Shown: positions 1 through 7,004, counted from the stretch's first letter. The stretch is 9,318 bases of DNA from Chloroflexi bacterium RBG_13_46_14 (GCA_001796415.1 MGML01000145.1:1-9318); one strand, 5' to 3'. Notes: generated by a model from the sequence alone, not told the origin. A program made the numbers and translations.

Positions 1-1
1 T

Positions 2-289
2 GTTGTTTGGAACTACTCGGAAGATGAAGATAGATACCTTCGCGCCCAGCGTTTGAACAGCGACGGCTCCGAGCTCTGGGGAGACGACGGGATAAAGGTC
101 TCTACAGCACCTCCGTATTGGGCAAAGTTTTCGGTACCGGCCAGGGTATCACCTGATGGTACCGGCGGTTTCACCATTTCCTGGGCTTCGGGCAACAACA
201 TCAAGGATAGAACATCGTCATATATCCAGAGAATAAGCGCCGAAGGTGAGTTGTTATGGGGAGAAGATGGAATCAGGCTCGGGCCATAA
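2..289 (+). CDS. 3' end of a secreted repeat protein (probable beta-propeller), truncated by the window edge
   Basis: The open frame enters from the left edge and ends in TAA at 287-289, so only the last 95 codons are visible. Two copies of a motif stand out: 'QRLNSDGSELWGDDGIKV' near the start and 'QRISAEGELLWGEDGIRL' at the end, about 60 residues apart. The segment between them is a beta-rich stretch containing 'SPDGTGGFTISW'. This spacing and the alternation of Asp-Gly turns with Trp-Gly strands are typical of beta-propeller blades in extracellular bacterial proteins. The N-terminus is not in the window, so a signal peptide cannot be checked, although every following gene has one. It ends 23 nt before the next start, consistent with cotranscription. 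The protein reads through cleanly with no lesion. The exact family and function are not determinable from this fragment. Confidence 0.8.
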   Translation, partial: VVWNYSEDEDRYLRAQRLNSDGSELWGDDGIKVSTAPPYWAKFSVPARVSPDGTGGFTISWASGNNIKDRTSSYIQRISAEGELLWGEDGIRLGP

Positions 290-300
290 TTGACCGAGTT

Positions 301-306
301 AGGAAG
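301..306 (+). promoter_or_regulatory. Ribosome binding site that selects the TTG start of the LRR gene
   Basis: AGGAAG lies 6 nt before TTG at 313. The longer in-frame ATG at 256 has no such site, overlaps the end of the preceding gene and would put 19 charged or polar residues before the signal peptide. Confidence 0.6.
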
Positions 307-312
307 ACGAAA

Positions 313-1320
313 TTGAAAAAGCTGTTAACATTATTAATATTGATAAGTATACTTGTCTTAACATCCTGTGGTTCTGATAAAGAACCCGGCGTGGTGGTGG
401 ATTTTCCGGATGAGAAACTTGAGGAGTTGATAAGGGATTACACTAACAAAGATGAAGGTGATATATATTCAAGCGACCTTGAGAAAATAACATCCTTACA
501 ACCTTCCGGATTTGATACCTCCACTAAAATTGAAAACCTTACCGGGCTGGAATATTGTACCAATCTTATAAAACTTGACCTGAACAATCAGGATATCCGC
601 GATCTTTCCCCGTTGAGTAGTTTAACAGGACTCACGGAGTTAATTCTGTATGCGAACGAAATCCGCGACATTTCACCACTGGCTAACCTGACAGAGCTTA
701 AACATCTGAATCTGAATAAAAATCGTGTACGGGATTTAACTCCTCTAGCCTCACTGGTAAATTTAAAATACCTGTTTGTTGAAGGAAAGATTAAAGATCT
801 TACACCGTTGACCTCGCTTATTAATCTCGAAAACCTTACTCTATCGAATATCGCCGCTGACGATTTATCTCCCATTACGAGCCTTGAAAACCTGACAAAA
901 CTAAATATAAGCGGAGATAACCTGACGGATATCTCGCAACTGACAGCACTCGTTTGGCTTAAAGAACTTACTATTACGAGTAGTCCTCTGGCTAATATCT
1001 CGCCAATCGCTTCTTTAATAAATCTTGAATTCATCAACATGACGGGAAATCAAATAGCAGATGTTTCCCCGCTTTCGTCGCTGAACAGGCTGACCAGACT
1101 CTATCTGGGGAAAAACAAGATTACGAACCTGTCTCCGCTGACCGGGTTGGAAAATCTTCATACGCTGCTTCTCTACGATAACCTGATAACGGATATCAGC
1201 CCTCTCCTGCAACTCAGCCAACTTAAAAATCTGGCAATTAAGGACAACCCGCTCAGTGAGAAGTCGATAAATGAGTATATTCCTCAGCTTGAAAAAAACC
1301 ATATTGAGGCTGACTGGTAA
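313..1320 (+). CDS. Internalin-like leucine-rich repeat lipoprotein
   Basis: This 335-residue predicted lipoprotein begins at TTG 313, giving 'MKKLLTLL...VLTSC' with the lipobox cysteine at residue 19. An in-frame ATG at 256 exists, but it would bury the signal peptide behind 'GRRWNQARAIIDRVRKTK'. Residues about 30-70 ('VDFPDEKLEELIRDY...GDIYSSDLEKITSL') match the N-terminal cap seen before internalin-type LRRs. From about residue 73 to 315 there are roughly eleven repeats, mostly 22 residues, with the pattern D(L/I)SPL..L..L..L.L..N.I. One repeat, 'DLTPLASLVNLKYLFVEGKIK', has 21 residues. The last repeat runs into a short C-terminal tail ending 'HIEADW', with no LPXTG-type anchor. Internalin-family LRR domains are known to bind proteins, so a surface binding or adhesion role is inferred; the partner is unknown. 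It lies 25 nt upstream of the next lipoprotein gene. Confidence 0.9.
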   Translation: MKKLLTLLILISILVLTSCGSDKEPGVVVDFPDEKLEELIRDYTNKDEGDIYSSDLEKITSLQPSGFDTSTKIENLTGLEYCTNLIKLDLNNQDIRDLSPLSSLTGLTELILYANEIRDISPLANLTELKHLNLNKNRVRDLTPLASLVNLKYLFVEGKIKDLTPLTSLINLENLTLSNIAADDLSPITSLENLTKLNISGDNLTDISQLTALVWLKELTITSSPLANISPIASLINLEFINMTGNQIADVSPLSSLNRLTRLYLGKNKITNLSPLTGLENLHTLLLYDNLITDISPLLQLSQLKNLAIKDNPLSEKSINEYIPQLEKNHIEADW

Positions 1321-1345
1321 CATATTTAATAGAAGGAGTGAAAAA

Positions 1346-2299
1346 ATGAAGAAGTTGATTACTACAGGAATACTGCTGATACTTTCAGCGGCTTTACTGC
1401 TGCCGGTGGCAGGATGTGGAGAGGAGACTAACGGGCTTGAACAGCCTGAAGAAACAGAACCGGTTGCTTCGGAATCAAACCGCTGGGTGGAGCTTCTCAA
1501 TGTCATTCCGGAGAATGATACAACGGTCAACGCGGTGTATATGCAAGACATTGCTTATCTTCACGAACGACAGACAGAATTTCCCGATGCGGAACCATAC
1601 GCGGTGATGAGGCTTTCGATGACCGGTAGTTCAGGTCTTTTCCGGCATTACTTCGATATGACCGACCCGGAAGCTGACGTCCCGGGAGAATACAGGGAGA
1701 CTATCGGTTTTACGCTGGAGGAGGTTGGGCAGATGATTACTTCCGGCATCCAACCGTATATCTACGAAGCCTACCGGGGAAATTTCGATGAAAAGGTTAT
1801 CGATAACGCGGTAAAGACCGGTCCCCGCAGTGATGAGCTTGAGATCATAGAATACGGTGATATGGAGTATTACCGCTGGGGCGAGGATAACGCGGCAAAC
1901 CTGAACGAGCGCACCCACGTCCGCCCTCTCGGCAAAGGACACCGCCTGGCATTGCCGGGTGATTTCGCGTTCTGGGTAACCTGGGATGAAGGGATCGAAA
2001 CCATGATCGACTGCTATAACGATACGGTCGGTTCTCTGGCTGATATCGATGAGTACAAGCTCATGGCGGAAGGGCTGAGTATACTGGATGCTTTCAGCGG
2101 ATACATGACGACCGATACGAATTCGTACGACGAAGTGAAGGATTACCTGGAGAGAGAGAGGAACTGCCCGAACGGGAAGGACATGATGAACGCTTTGAAC
2201 TGTATCTGGAGGACGTATCCCTGCTTAAACCATACACAGCCCTGGCGACAGGAGCGGGGCTTGACTCAGATGGCTACTACCTTGCAATCGTACTGGTAA
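1346..2299 (+). CDS. Lipoprotein of unknown family, copy A; reading frame shifted at a GA repeat
   Basis: ATG 1346 follows AGAAGGAG with 7 nt spacing. The product starts 'MKKLITTGILLILSAALLLP' and has lipobox VAGC with Cys24, then an acidic linker. It is a clear paralog of the gene at 2566. Over 91 residues beginning 'NAVKTGP' I count about 45 identities by hand, including KTGP (157-160), WGED (178-181), 'GHRLA', 'MID.Y' and 'SLAD'. I do not recognise the family. The similarity stops at about residue 270, where the frame runs through (GA)5. The remaining 47 or so residues ('NCPNGKDMMNALNC...QSYW') have unusual Cys content and no match to the paralog. The expected C-terminus continues in another frame to 2541. 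Removing one GA unit restores a 397-residue protein, against 398 in the paralog. As written, the gene makes a truncated 317-residue product with an aberrant tail. Confidence 0.85.
   Translation: MKKLITTGILLILSAALLLPVAGCGEETNGLEQPEETEPVASESNRWVELLNVIPENDTTVNAVYMQDIAYLHERQTEFPDAEPYAVMRLSMTGSSGLFRHYFDMTDPEADVPGEYRETIGFTLEEVGQMITSGIQPYIYEAYRGNFDEKVIDNAVKTGPRSDELEIIEYGDMEYYRWGEDNAANLNERTHVRPLGKGHRLALPGDFAFWVTWDEGIETMIDCYNDTVGSLADIDEYKLMAEGLSILDAFSGYMTTDTNSYDEVKDYLERERNCPNGKDMMNALNCIWRTYPCLNHTQPWRQERGLTQMATTLQSYW
1397..1428 (+). repeat. 32-bp perfect direct repeat, copy 1 (signal-peptide end of the duplicated lipoproteins)
   Basis: The 32 bases encoding the end of the signal peptide, the lipobox and 'GEE' are identical to 2617-2648. 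They lie inside a wider tandem duplication whose start codons are 1220 nt apart. Recombination between the two would delete one paralog. Confidence 0.85.
2150..2159 (+). repeat. (GA)5 dinucleotide tract at the frameshift point of copy A
   Basis: Five GA units sit where the coding frame changes. Loss of one unit gives '...DYLEREELPEREGHDERF...', which joins the upstream frame to the conserved downstream frame. Dinucleotide tracts are known slippage sites for polymerases, although five units is short for classic phase variation. Confidence 0.8.
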
Positions 2300-2541
2300 A
2301 TCCAGACAGCAACACCGCTGAAGAGAATGCTTCTATACTTGAGGAGCGAATCGAAAATACCATGGACATCTGGCAGGGAAGGCTGTGGTCTGAAATGGCG
2401 ACCGGCGTAACGGTAGAAAGCCGGGACAGACTGACCCTGGCGAAACTCTACGGGCCTCCCAGCGAGTTCTGGCCCGACCGGTTCGGAAGCCTTGGTGTTG
2501 TGGGAACAGGTGCGTTCGAACCTTTGCTTGTTCATGAATAA
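2161..2541 (+). pseudogene. Out-of-frame C-terminal part of lipoprotein copy A
   Basis: This stretch reads as 126 residues ending in TAA at 2539-2541, but one frame away from the start of its gene. It contains 'LLKPYTALATGAG', 'NPDSNTAEENASILEERIE', 'LTLAKLYG' and a terminal 'LLVHE'. These match 'LLKPFSSFVTGAG', 'NPDEKTAEDNVSLLEARIN', 'FTIAKLYS' and 'LLLHE' in the neighbouring paralog, in the same order and at similar spacing. It has no signal peptide and no start codon with a plausible ribosome site, so it is not a gene of its own. No further stop or frame break occurs in it, which suggests that the lesion at 2150-2161 is recent, reversible or an artefact. Confidence 0.85.
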
Positions 2542-2551
2542 ATAGAAATGG

Positions 2552-2557
2552 AAGGAG
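2552..2557 (+). promoter_or_regulatory. Ribosome binding site fixing the start of lipoprotein copy B
   Basis: AAGGAG lies 8 nt before ATG 2566. An in-frame ATG at 2548 precedes this site and would add 'MEGDLR' to the signal peptide, so 2566 is preferred. Confidence 0.7.
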
Positions 2558-2565
2558 ATTTGAGA

Positions 2566-3762
2566 ATGAAGAAGATGATTAAAACAGGGATAATACTGAT
2601 GCTCTCAATGGCCCTGCTGCTGCCGGTGGCAGGATGTGGAGAGGAGACCCAAGGACTTGAACAGTCCGAAGAAACGGAAGATGCTTCTACGGAACCAAAC
2701 CGCTGGCTGAAGTATTTGCGGATCCTTCCGGAGAATGAAACCACTCTTGCAGGGGCATGTATCCAGACAAGTGATTACACCGATATCCTTCAAGGTTACT
2801 ATGCCGAACAACCAGAAGAACCGATTCTGCCCGTCGAACAACTTGCCTTCAACAATTTACAGCTTTTCAATAACCGGTCTTACACCGATGAAGAGTGGAA
2901 AAACACACTGGGTTTTACCATTGACGATGTAACGGCAACAATAATTGCCACTGCCGGCCCGCCTTCAGAATACCAGGCCATATACGGGACCTTCACCGCC
3001 GAAGATATCGAGACTGCGGCGAAAACCGGCCCTTTGCAGGAACATCTTGAAATAAAATCGCACGCCGGGTTTGAATACTATAGCTGGGGAGAAGACAGAG
3101 CCATACATATGGACTGGCGGAGCAACATACGCAATCTTGGCAGAGGACACCGGCTTGCTTACGTGGACGGGTTCGCCCTCTGGATGATCTGGACGGAAGG
3201 TGTCGAAAGCATGATAGACGCCTATGCGGGCAATGTACCTTCCCTTGCCGATAAGGAAGATTACCAGCTTCTTGCCGCCGAACTTGAAAAAACAGGCGTG
3301 GTAACAGCTTTTTTCTCCTCTGAAGTACTGAGTTTAACAGAGTTTATTGAACGCACTCGCGAACACTTAACGGATGTGGAAGGATCTGCATTCGAAGAGC
3401 AGAACCCGTTAGGAAACGAACCGTTGCTGAAACCATTTTCCTCTTTCGTCACCGGAGCCGGTGAAGATGAGAACGGAAGGTATATGGTAATCATCCTGCT
3501 GAATCCGGACGAGAAAACCGCTGAAGATAATGTTTCACTACTTGAAGCTAGAATCAATGAATCGGAAATGTTCCCGCACACGACGAATCCTGATATGAGA
3601 AATATCAAATGGACGGATGACGATGCGATTGAATCGATTGAGATTACCAGCCGGGGACGTTTTACGATAGCGAAGCTGTATAGTGAAGTAATTTACAGAT
3701 GGAAGTATTTCCACTACTGGGGAACTATAGGCCCGTACGTCCCGTTATTGCTGCATGAATAG
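2566..3762 (+). CDS. Lipoprotein of unknown family, copy B (intact paralog)
   Basis: The 398-residue product begins 'MKKMIKTGIILMLSMALLLP', with lipobox VAGC and Cys24 followed by an acidic linker 'GEETQGLEQSEETEDAS'. Conserved with copy A are a 'P.N.T' segment after 'NRW', 'GFT(I/L)DDV', 'KTGP', 'EYY.WGED.A', 'LGRGHRLA', 'W.EGVESMID.Y', 'SLAD', 'LLKP', 'NPDEKTAEDN', 'AKLY' and the final 'LLLHE'. The order is the same throughout, which defines a small family made of an N-terminal alpha/beta-looking region and a C-terminal module. I do not recognise it and assign no function. The stop is TAG at 3760-3762, 15 nt before the next start. The next gene lies in the same reading frame, so this TAG alone separates the two proteins. 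The gene sits 24 nt after the end of copy A and probably shares its transcript. Confidence 0.88.
   Translation: MKKMIKTGIILMLSMALLLPVAGCGEETQGLEQSEETEDASTEPNRWLKYLRILPENETTLAGACIQTSDYTDILQGYYAEQPEEPILPVEQLAFNNLQLFNNRSYTDEEWKNTLGFTIDDVTATIIATAGPPSEYQAIYGTFTAEDIETAAKTGPLQEHLEIKSHAGFEYYSWGEDRAIHMDWRSNIRNLGRGHRLAYVDGFALWMIWTEGVESMIDAYAGNVPSLADKEDYQLLAAELEKTGVVTAFFSSEVLSLTEFIERTREHLTDVEGSAFEEQNPLGNEPLLKPFSSFVTGAGEDENGRYMVIILLNPDEKTAEDNVSLLEARINESEMFPHTTNPDMRNIKWTDDDAIESIEITSRGRFTIAKLYSEVIYRWKYFHYWGTIGPYVPLLLHE
2617..2648 (+). repeat. 32-bp perfect direct repeat, copy 2
   Basis: Identical to 1397-1428. The rest of the two genes has diverged to about half amino-acid identity, so this perfect stretch is either constrained or has been homogenised by gene conversion. 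Confidence 0.85.
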
Positions 3763-3767
3763 TTCGC

Positions 3768-3772
3768 GGGAG
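3768..3772 (+). promoter_or_regulatory. Ribosome binding site of the TolB-like propeller gene
   Basis: GGGAG lies 5 nt before ATG 3778 and 8 nt before ATG 3781. Both starts are possible and differ by one Met. The second has the more usual spacing. Confidence 0.5.
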
Positions 3773-3777
3773 AGTGT

Positions 3778-4668
3778 ATGATGAAGAAACTGGCAAGGTG
3801 CATCATTACCTTACTGATTTTTACGGTCGTAATTCCGATATTGTCTTCCTGCGATAATAAGAATGCACCACCGGAAGAAACCGACTCCACTGACGATGAG
3901 ATTACACGGGAAATCAGGGAGATCGGTGAGAATATCCATTATTCCTCGCAATGTATCTGGGGAGACTTGTTTGTCGGGATTAAATACGTATATAGCCAGG
4001 GGCTTGACGAACAAAATATTATCATCTTCAATCTGGAAACGGGGGGAAAAGAACTCCTGCTGGAATTCGATCCGCTGTCTTACCGAGTTGATCCACCGGC
4101 GGTTGAAGGCAATCTCCTCGTCTGGTCTCAGGCTGATGTAAGCGGCAAACAGCCCGATGAAATAAGGCTGGACACTCTCAACTATGATATCTTCGTGTAT
4201 GATATGGATACCGGTGAAACAAGGCAGATTACCGACGACGAATACGTGCAAAGGGGAGCGCTGGTCTCCGGCGAATGGGTAATCTGGCTGGACAGCCGCC
4301 ACGGTACAGGAGAACGTTATCCTTATCCCCCTCCTTTTGATGTCTACGCTTATGACCTTAATACCGGGAAAGAGAAAAGACTAACTTCAGCCACCTCCGC
4401 CGAGGGTTATGACCATCTGGCAATCAGCGATAACCTGGTAGTCTGGAGCGATAACCGCTTCGGTGATCCGGAGGTGAAAAGCCGCCCCGGCAATGTAGCC
4501 GACTACAACAATGAAATTTACGCTTACAATCTCAAGACAGGAGAAGAATATCGGATTACAAACTATGAAGGTAACGACCATTATCCGGCGATTCACGGGA
4601 ACCGTATCGCCTGGCTGAGGCAGATAGACCTGAGAAAAGCGGATATCATGGTCTATGATCTTGAATAG
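3778..4668 (+). CDS. TolB-like beta-propeller lipoprotein, ended early by an in-frame TAG
   Basis: The product has signal peptide 'KKLARCIITLLIFTVVIP' and lipobox LSSC with Cys25 (counting from 3778). It then carries propeller blades of the form 'I..YD..TGE...IT......P.I....V.W.D.R'. Four linker/strand motifs can be lined up: 'YDMDTGETRQIT', 'YDLNTGKEKRLT', 'YNLKTGEEYRIT' and 'YDLE*DEETRVS', where * is the TAG at 4666-4668. An earlier, weaker blade contains 'IFNLETGGKELL'. The stop therefore falls inside a blade, at a position that is Thr in the other three. The protein as written has 296 residues and an unclosed propeller; with readthrough it would have 407. TolB-like propellers are known protein-binding modules, and some relatives have enzymatic partners, but no catalytic domain is present here. 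A surface binding role is inferred. Confidence 0.88.
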   Translation: MMKKLARCIITLLIFTVVIPILSSCDNKNAPPEETDSTDDEITREIREIGENIHYSSQCIWGDLFVGIKYVYSQGLDEQNIIIFNLETGGKELLLEFDPLSYRVDPPAVEGNLLVWSQADVSGKQPDEIRLDTLNYDIFVYDMDTGETRQITDDEYVQRGALVSGEWVIWLDSRHGTGERYPYPPPFDVYAYDLNTGKEKRLTSATSAEGYDHLAISDNLVVWSDNRFGDPEVKSRPGNVADYNNEIYAYNLKTGEEYRITNYEGNDHYPAIHGNRIAWLRQIDLRKADIMVYDLE

Positions 4669-5001
4669 GATGAAGAAACCAGGGTGTCAAGTAGCGGTTA
4701 TGCGGCTTATACTCCTGCTATCTATGAAGACCTTGTAGTCTGGACGGACGCACGGTCCAGCAAGGGTAATATCACCAACGACGTTATTGAAAACGGCGTC
4801 CCGGGAGGAGCTGATATTTTCGGGTATGATTTCACCTCCGACGAAGAATCGCTGCTTATTCCCTCCGAGATCGAAAGGGAATCCGAAGAAAGGACTCTTC
4901 GCCGGGTACTGATGTTTCCAGTGATATCTGAGGACTATCTGGTTTACACCTGGGGGCGGCAGATAAGACCCATCGTATATGTAGAAAACATACAGAGGTA
5001 A
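4669..5001 (+). pseudogene. Detached C-terminal blades of the TolB-like propeller
   Basis: Directly after the TAG the same frame continues for 110 residues to TAA 4999-5001. It holds 'DEETRVSSSGYAAYTPAIYEDLVVWTDARSS' in two pieces that complete the interrupted blade. A further blade, 'IFGYDFTSDEESLLIP...VISEDYLVYTW', follows, and then a short tail. There is no signal peptide. A GTG at 4684 has only AGG immediately adjacent and would start mid-blade, so independent translation is unlikely. The intact frame and good blade pattern show that the region was recently, or still is, part of one protein with 3778-4668. Confidence 0.82.
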
Positions 5002-5005
5002 GTTA

Positions 5006-6172
5006 ATGAGAAAATTCGTTGTTACCCTGATAACCGCTATCGTTGTATTTCCGGTACTCTCATGCGCGCCGGAAAACGACCTGCCTTCACAACTAAACGA
5101 ACCTGAGTCTCATTCCGTTGAATCATTTTCTGTCGGCGAACCGGTCCTGGACCTGTTGTATACCGATGGCAAGATCTGGGCCGGTACATCAGGGGGAGTA
5201 TTTCGGTGTGATCCTAAGACGGGAGAGACGCAACAATACACAGAAGATGATGGCCTGGGCAACAACACGGTCAGAAAGATAACGAAAGATTGTAACGGTA
5301 ACATCTGGGTTACCTGCTATATAGACGGTGTATGCAAATTTGATGGAATAGAATGGCAGCATTTTACGGTTGAAGACGGACTGATAAGTGACGATGTAAT
5401 TACCCTGGCTGCTGATAGCCATGGCGGCGTCTGGGTCTCCGCGTATTGGGGTGTCAGTTACTATGACGGGGCAGAATGGAAATCATTTACCAGTCTGGAC
5501 CCCGATGCTATGGTGGTTGGCGGTGAAAACCCGAATAATCCTGATGCCGTACTGCTGGAAGGCGTAGATCTGGGTGCCGCTGATGTTATCTTTATCGACA
5601 GCAGGGGTATGGTCTGGTTCAGCAACCGGCATGACGGCGTGACACGTTTCGACGGTGAAAACTGGACGCTCTTTTCTTCTGAAACCGGAATGGAAGCACG
5701 CGGTGTCAGCGCTATTACTGAAGATAAAGATGGTAATCTCTGGTTTGGCAGCATGACGGGGATTACGTGCTATGACGGTTCTCAATTTACACTCCAAACC
5801 GTTGAACAATACCAGTCTATTATACCGCGTCCATATGTCCAGGATATCAAGGAAGATACTAAAGGTACTATCTGGGTTGCTGCTTACGGGGGCGGCGTCA
5901 GTCATTATGATGGAACAGACTGGCAGGTCTACACTCGCGCGGAAGGTCTGCCGGGTGAAAACGGTCGTTTTATCTTTTTCGATCCTGAAGGCAATCCGGG
6001 AGTAGTAACCGCTGAAGGCGTTGGCTTCCTGAAGGAAACAGTCTGGAAACTTCTGACCGAGGATGATGGTATTCCGGACGGTAAGATCAGGTCTGTTACT
6101 ACTGATGACACAGGTTCAGTGTGGTTCGGCAGCGAGACAGGTGAGATCAGTCAGATGAATCGGGTGCCGTGA
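5006..6172 (+). CDS. Reg_prop-type seven-bladed beta-propeller lipoprotein
   Basis: ATG 5006 follows AGAGG at 4994-4998, which overlaps the upstream stop region. The 388-residue product starts 'MRKFVVTLITAIVVFPVLSC' with the lipobox cysteine at residue 20. It contains eight copies of the motif '(D/E)..G.(I/V)W......GV..(Y/F)DG..W..(Y/F)T...GL', as in 'CNGNIWVTCYIDGVCKFDG' and 'DTKGTIWVAAYGGGVSHYDG'. The last copy probably closes a seven-bladed ring. About 28 residues are inserted after the third motif ('LDPDAMVVGGENPNNP...'), and the seventh motif is degenerate, lacking its Trp. This is the two-component regulator propeller repeat, known as the periplasmic sensor part of hybrid histidine kinases. 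Here no kinase, transmembrane or response-regulator domain follows, so it is a stand-alone lipid-anchored propeller whose ligand or partner is unknown. Confidence 0.92.
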   Translation: MRKFVVTLITAIVVFPVLSCAPENDLPSQLNEPESHSVESFSVGEPVLDLLYTDGKIWAGTSGGVFRCDPKTGETQQYTEDDGLGNNTVRKITKDCNGNIWVTCYIDGVCKFDGIEWQHFTVEDGLISDDVITLAADSHGGVWVSAYWGVSYYDGAEWKSFTSLDPDAMVVGGENPNNPDAVLLEGVDLGAADVIFIDSRGMVWFSNRHDGVTRFDGENWTLFSSETGMEARGVSAITEDKDGNLWFGSMTGITCYDGSQFTLQTVEQYQSIIPRPYVQDIKEDTKGTIWVAAYGGGVSHYDGTDWQVYTRAEGLPGENGRFIFFDPEGNPGVVTAEGVGFLKETVWKLLTEDDGIPDGKIRSVTTDDTGSVWFGSETGEISQMNRVP

Positions 6173-6209
6173 TAAGCTGTACAGTCTTGAATGATAAAGG
6201 AGTCTGTTG

Positions 6210-7004
6210 ATGAGTAAGGTATGGCTTGTATTGATAATGGCCATGGTAATACTTATGAGTTTCCTGCCGTGTATAACTGGTTGCAATGACCAGGACGCAG
6301 TTGAAGAAGCGCCGGTATCCGAATCATCCGGGAAGCAGCTTCCTGAAATTACTAACCTTGAGCTTGCTCAGCCTTATAAAATCATTGGTGAAAGAAGCCT
6401 GGCGATTGAAGAAGGTTATGACAGAAGCGTCGGACGCTGGCTGATAACCTCTGAAACGGCCGCCGGTTTCGAGGAGCGCGCCCAGACGGTAGTGAAGTCA
6501 GTAATCGATCTTTATACTCTCTACAAGAGGGATTTTACATCGGTAACGCTAATCGCCAGGGATGATCTGGAAAGGCTTGATTATGCCTCGGCAAGTTTTG
6601 CCGCTGACGGACTTGGGCCGGAAGGTATGACCGGCTCCGCCCCGGCACAGCATTCTTACTGGAAAGTGCGTGCCACCGATTACATGTACAGCGAAACCGA
6701 ACTGGAAATAGCCAGGTTGTGGTGGGAGAATATCGACCGCTTTCCGCAGACCGATTTACTCAGCAGTTGCAGTTATGATGAAGAGGCACTCAGGCAATAT
6801 GTTGCTGATACTCTCGGAATTTCTTACGAAGATGTGAGTTATGGCAAAGCGAAAGAAATAAGAGAGTATGATGTGGAGACGCTTCTCGGTGATTGGACTG
6901 TACAAGCTGCGGAATATCGTACGGCTACGGCAGAACCTGACGTTATTGTTGAACCGAAACCCGGTCATCGCCTTGGTAACGCCACCCTAACGCAACGGAG
7001 GTGA
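6210..7004 (+). CDS. Lipoprotein of unknown function (possibly DUF4875-like)
   Basis: ATG 6210 follows AAAGGAG at 6196-6202 with 7 nt spacing; a TTG one codon upstream is less likely. The 264-residue product has signal peptide 'MSKVWLVLIMAMVILMSFLP' and lipobox ITGC with Cys25. Residues about 50-125 ('YKIIGERSLAIEEGYDRSVGRWLITSE...ERAQTVVKSVIDLYTLYKRDFTSVTLIARDD') look like the small alpha/beta domain that compares a rate or exponent-like 'R..I...T' strand with a helix and an 'F..V.L' strand; this recalls DUF4875, but I cannot confirm it. The second half contains 'SCSYDEEALRQYVADTLGISYEDV', a helical segment, and ends 'GHRLGNATLTQRR'. It ends 1 nt before the next start, whose ribosome site lies inside its last codons. 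That spacing suggests translational coupling. Confidence 0.85.
   Translation: MSKVWLVLIMAMVILMSFLPCITGCNDQDAVEEAPVSESSGKQLPEITNLELAQPYKIIGERSLAIEEGYDRSVGRWLITSETAAGFEERAQTVVKSVIDLYTLYKRDFTSVTLIARDDLERLDYASASFAADGLGPEGMTGSAPAQHSYWKVRATDYMYSETELEIARLWWENIDRFPQTDLLSSCSYDEEALRQYVADTLGISYEDVSYGKAKEIREYDVETLLGDWTVQAAEYRTATAEPDVIVEPKPGHRLGNATLTQRR
6997..7004 (+). promoter_or_regulatory. Strong ribosome binding site overlapping the upstream stop
   Basis: GGAGGTGA matches the anti-Shine-Dalgarno sequence well and includes the TGA of the preceding gene. The next ATG is 1 nt away from its end, so spacing from the GGAGG core is about 4 nt, on the short side. Confidence 0.65.

Noticed and set aside
256..312. 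N-terminal extension of the LRR protein from ATG 256
   Set aside because: It overlaps the previous gene, lacks a ribosome site and would hide the signal peptide.
588..1551. Long minus-strand open frames opposite the LRR gene and the start of copy A
   Set aside because: They lie antisense to well-supported lipoprotein genes, have low-complexity Ser/Arg-rich products, and show no plausible start region or family. They look like by-products of the codon pattern of the LRR repeats.
3760..3762. General amber recoding (for example pyrrolysine) in this genome
   Set aside because: This TAG must act as a stop, because the next gene has its own ribosome site and signal peptide in the same frame. The other intact genes end in TAA or TGA, so they give no evidence either way.
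3811..4302. 163-codon minus-strand open frame
   Set aside because: It is fully inside the TolB-like propeller gene, whose blades and signal peptide are clear; it shows no domain of its own.
4684..5001. Independent gene starting at GTG 4684
   Set aside because: It would begin inside a propeller blade, has no signal peptide and no properly spaced ribosome site; it is better read as the rest of the upstream gene.
6177..6184. CTGTACAG palindrome between two genes
   Set aside because: Eight bases is expected by chance, and nothing around it supports a binding site.
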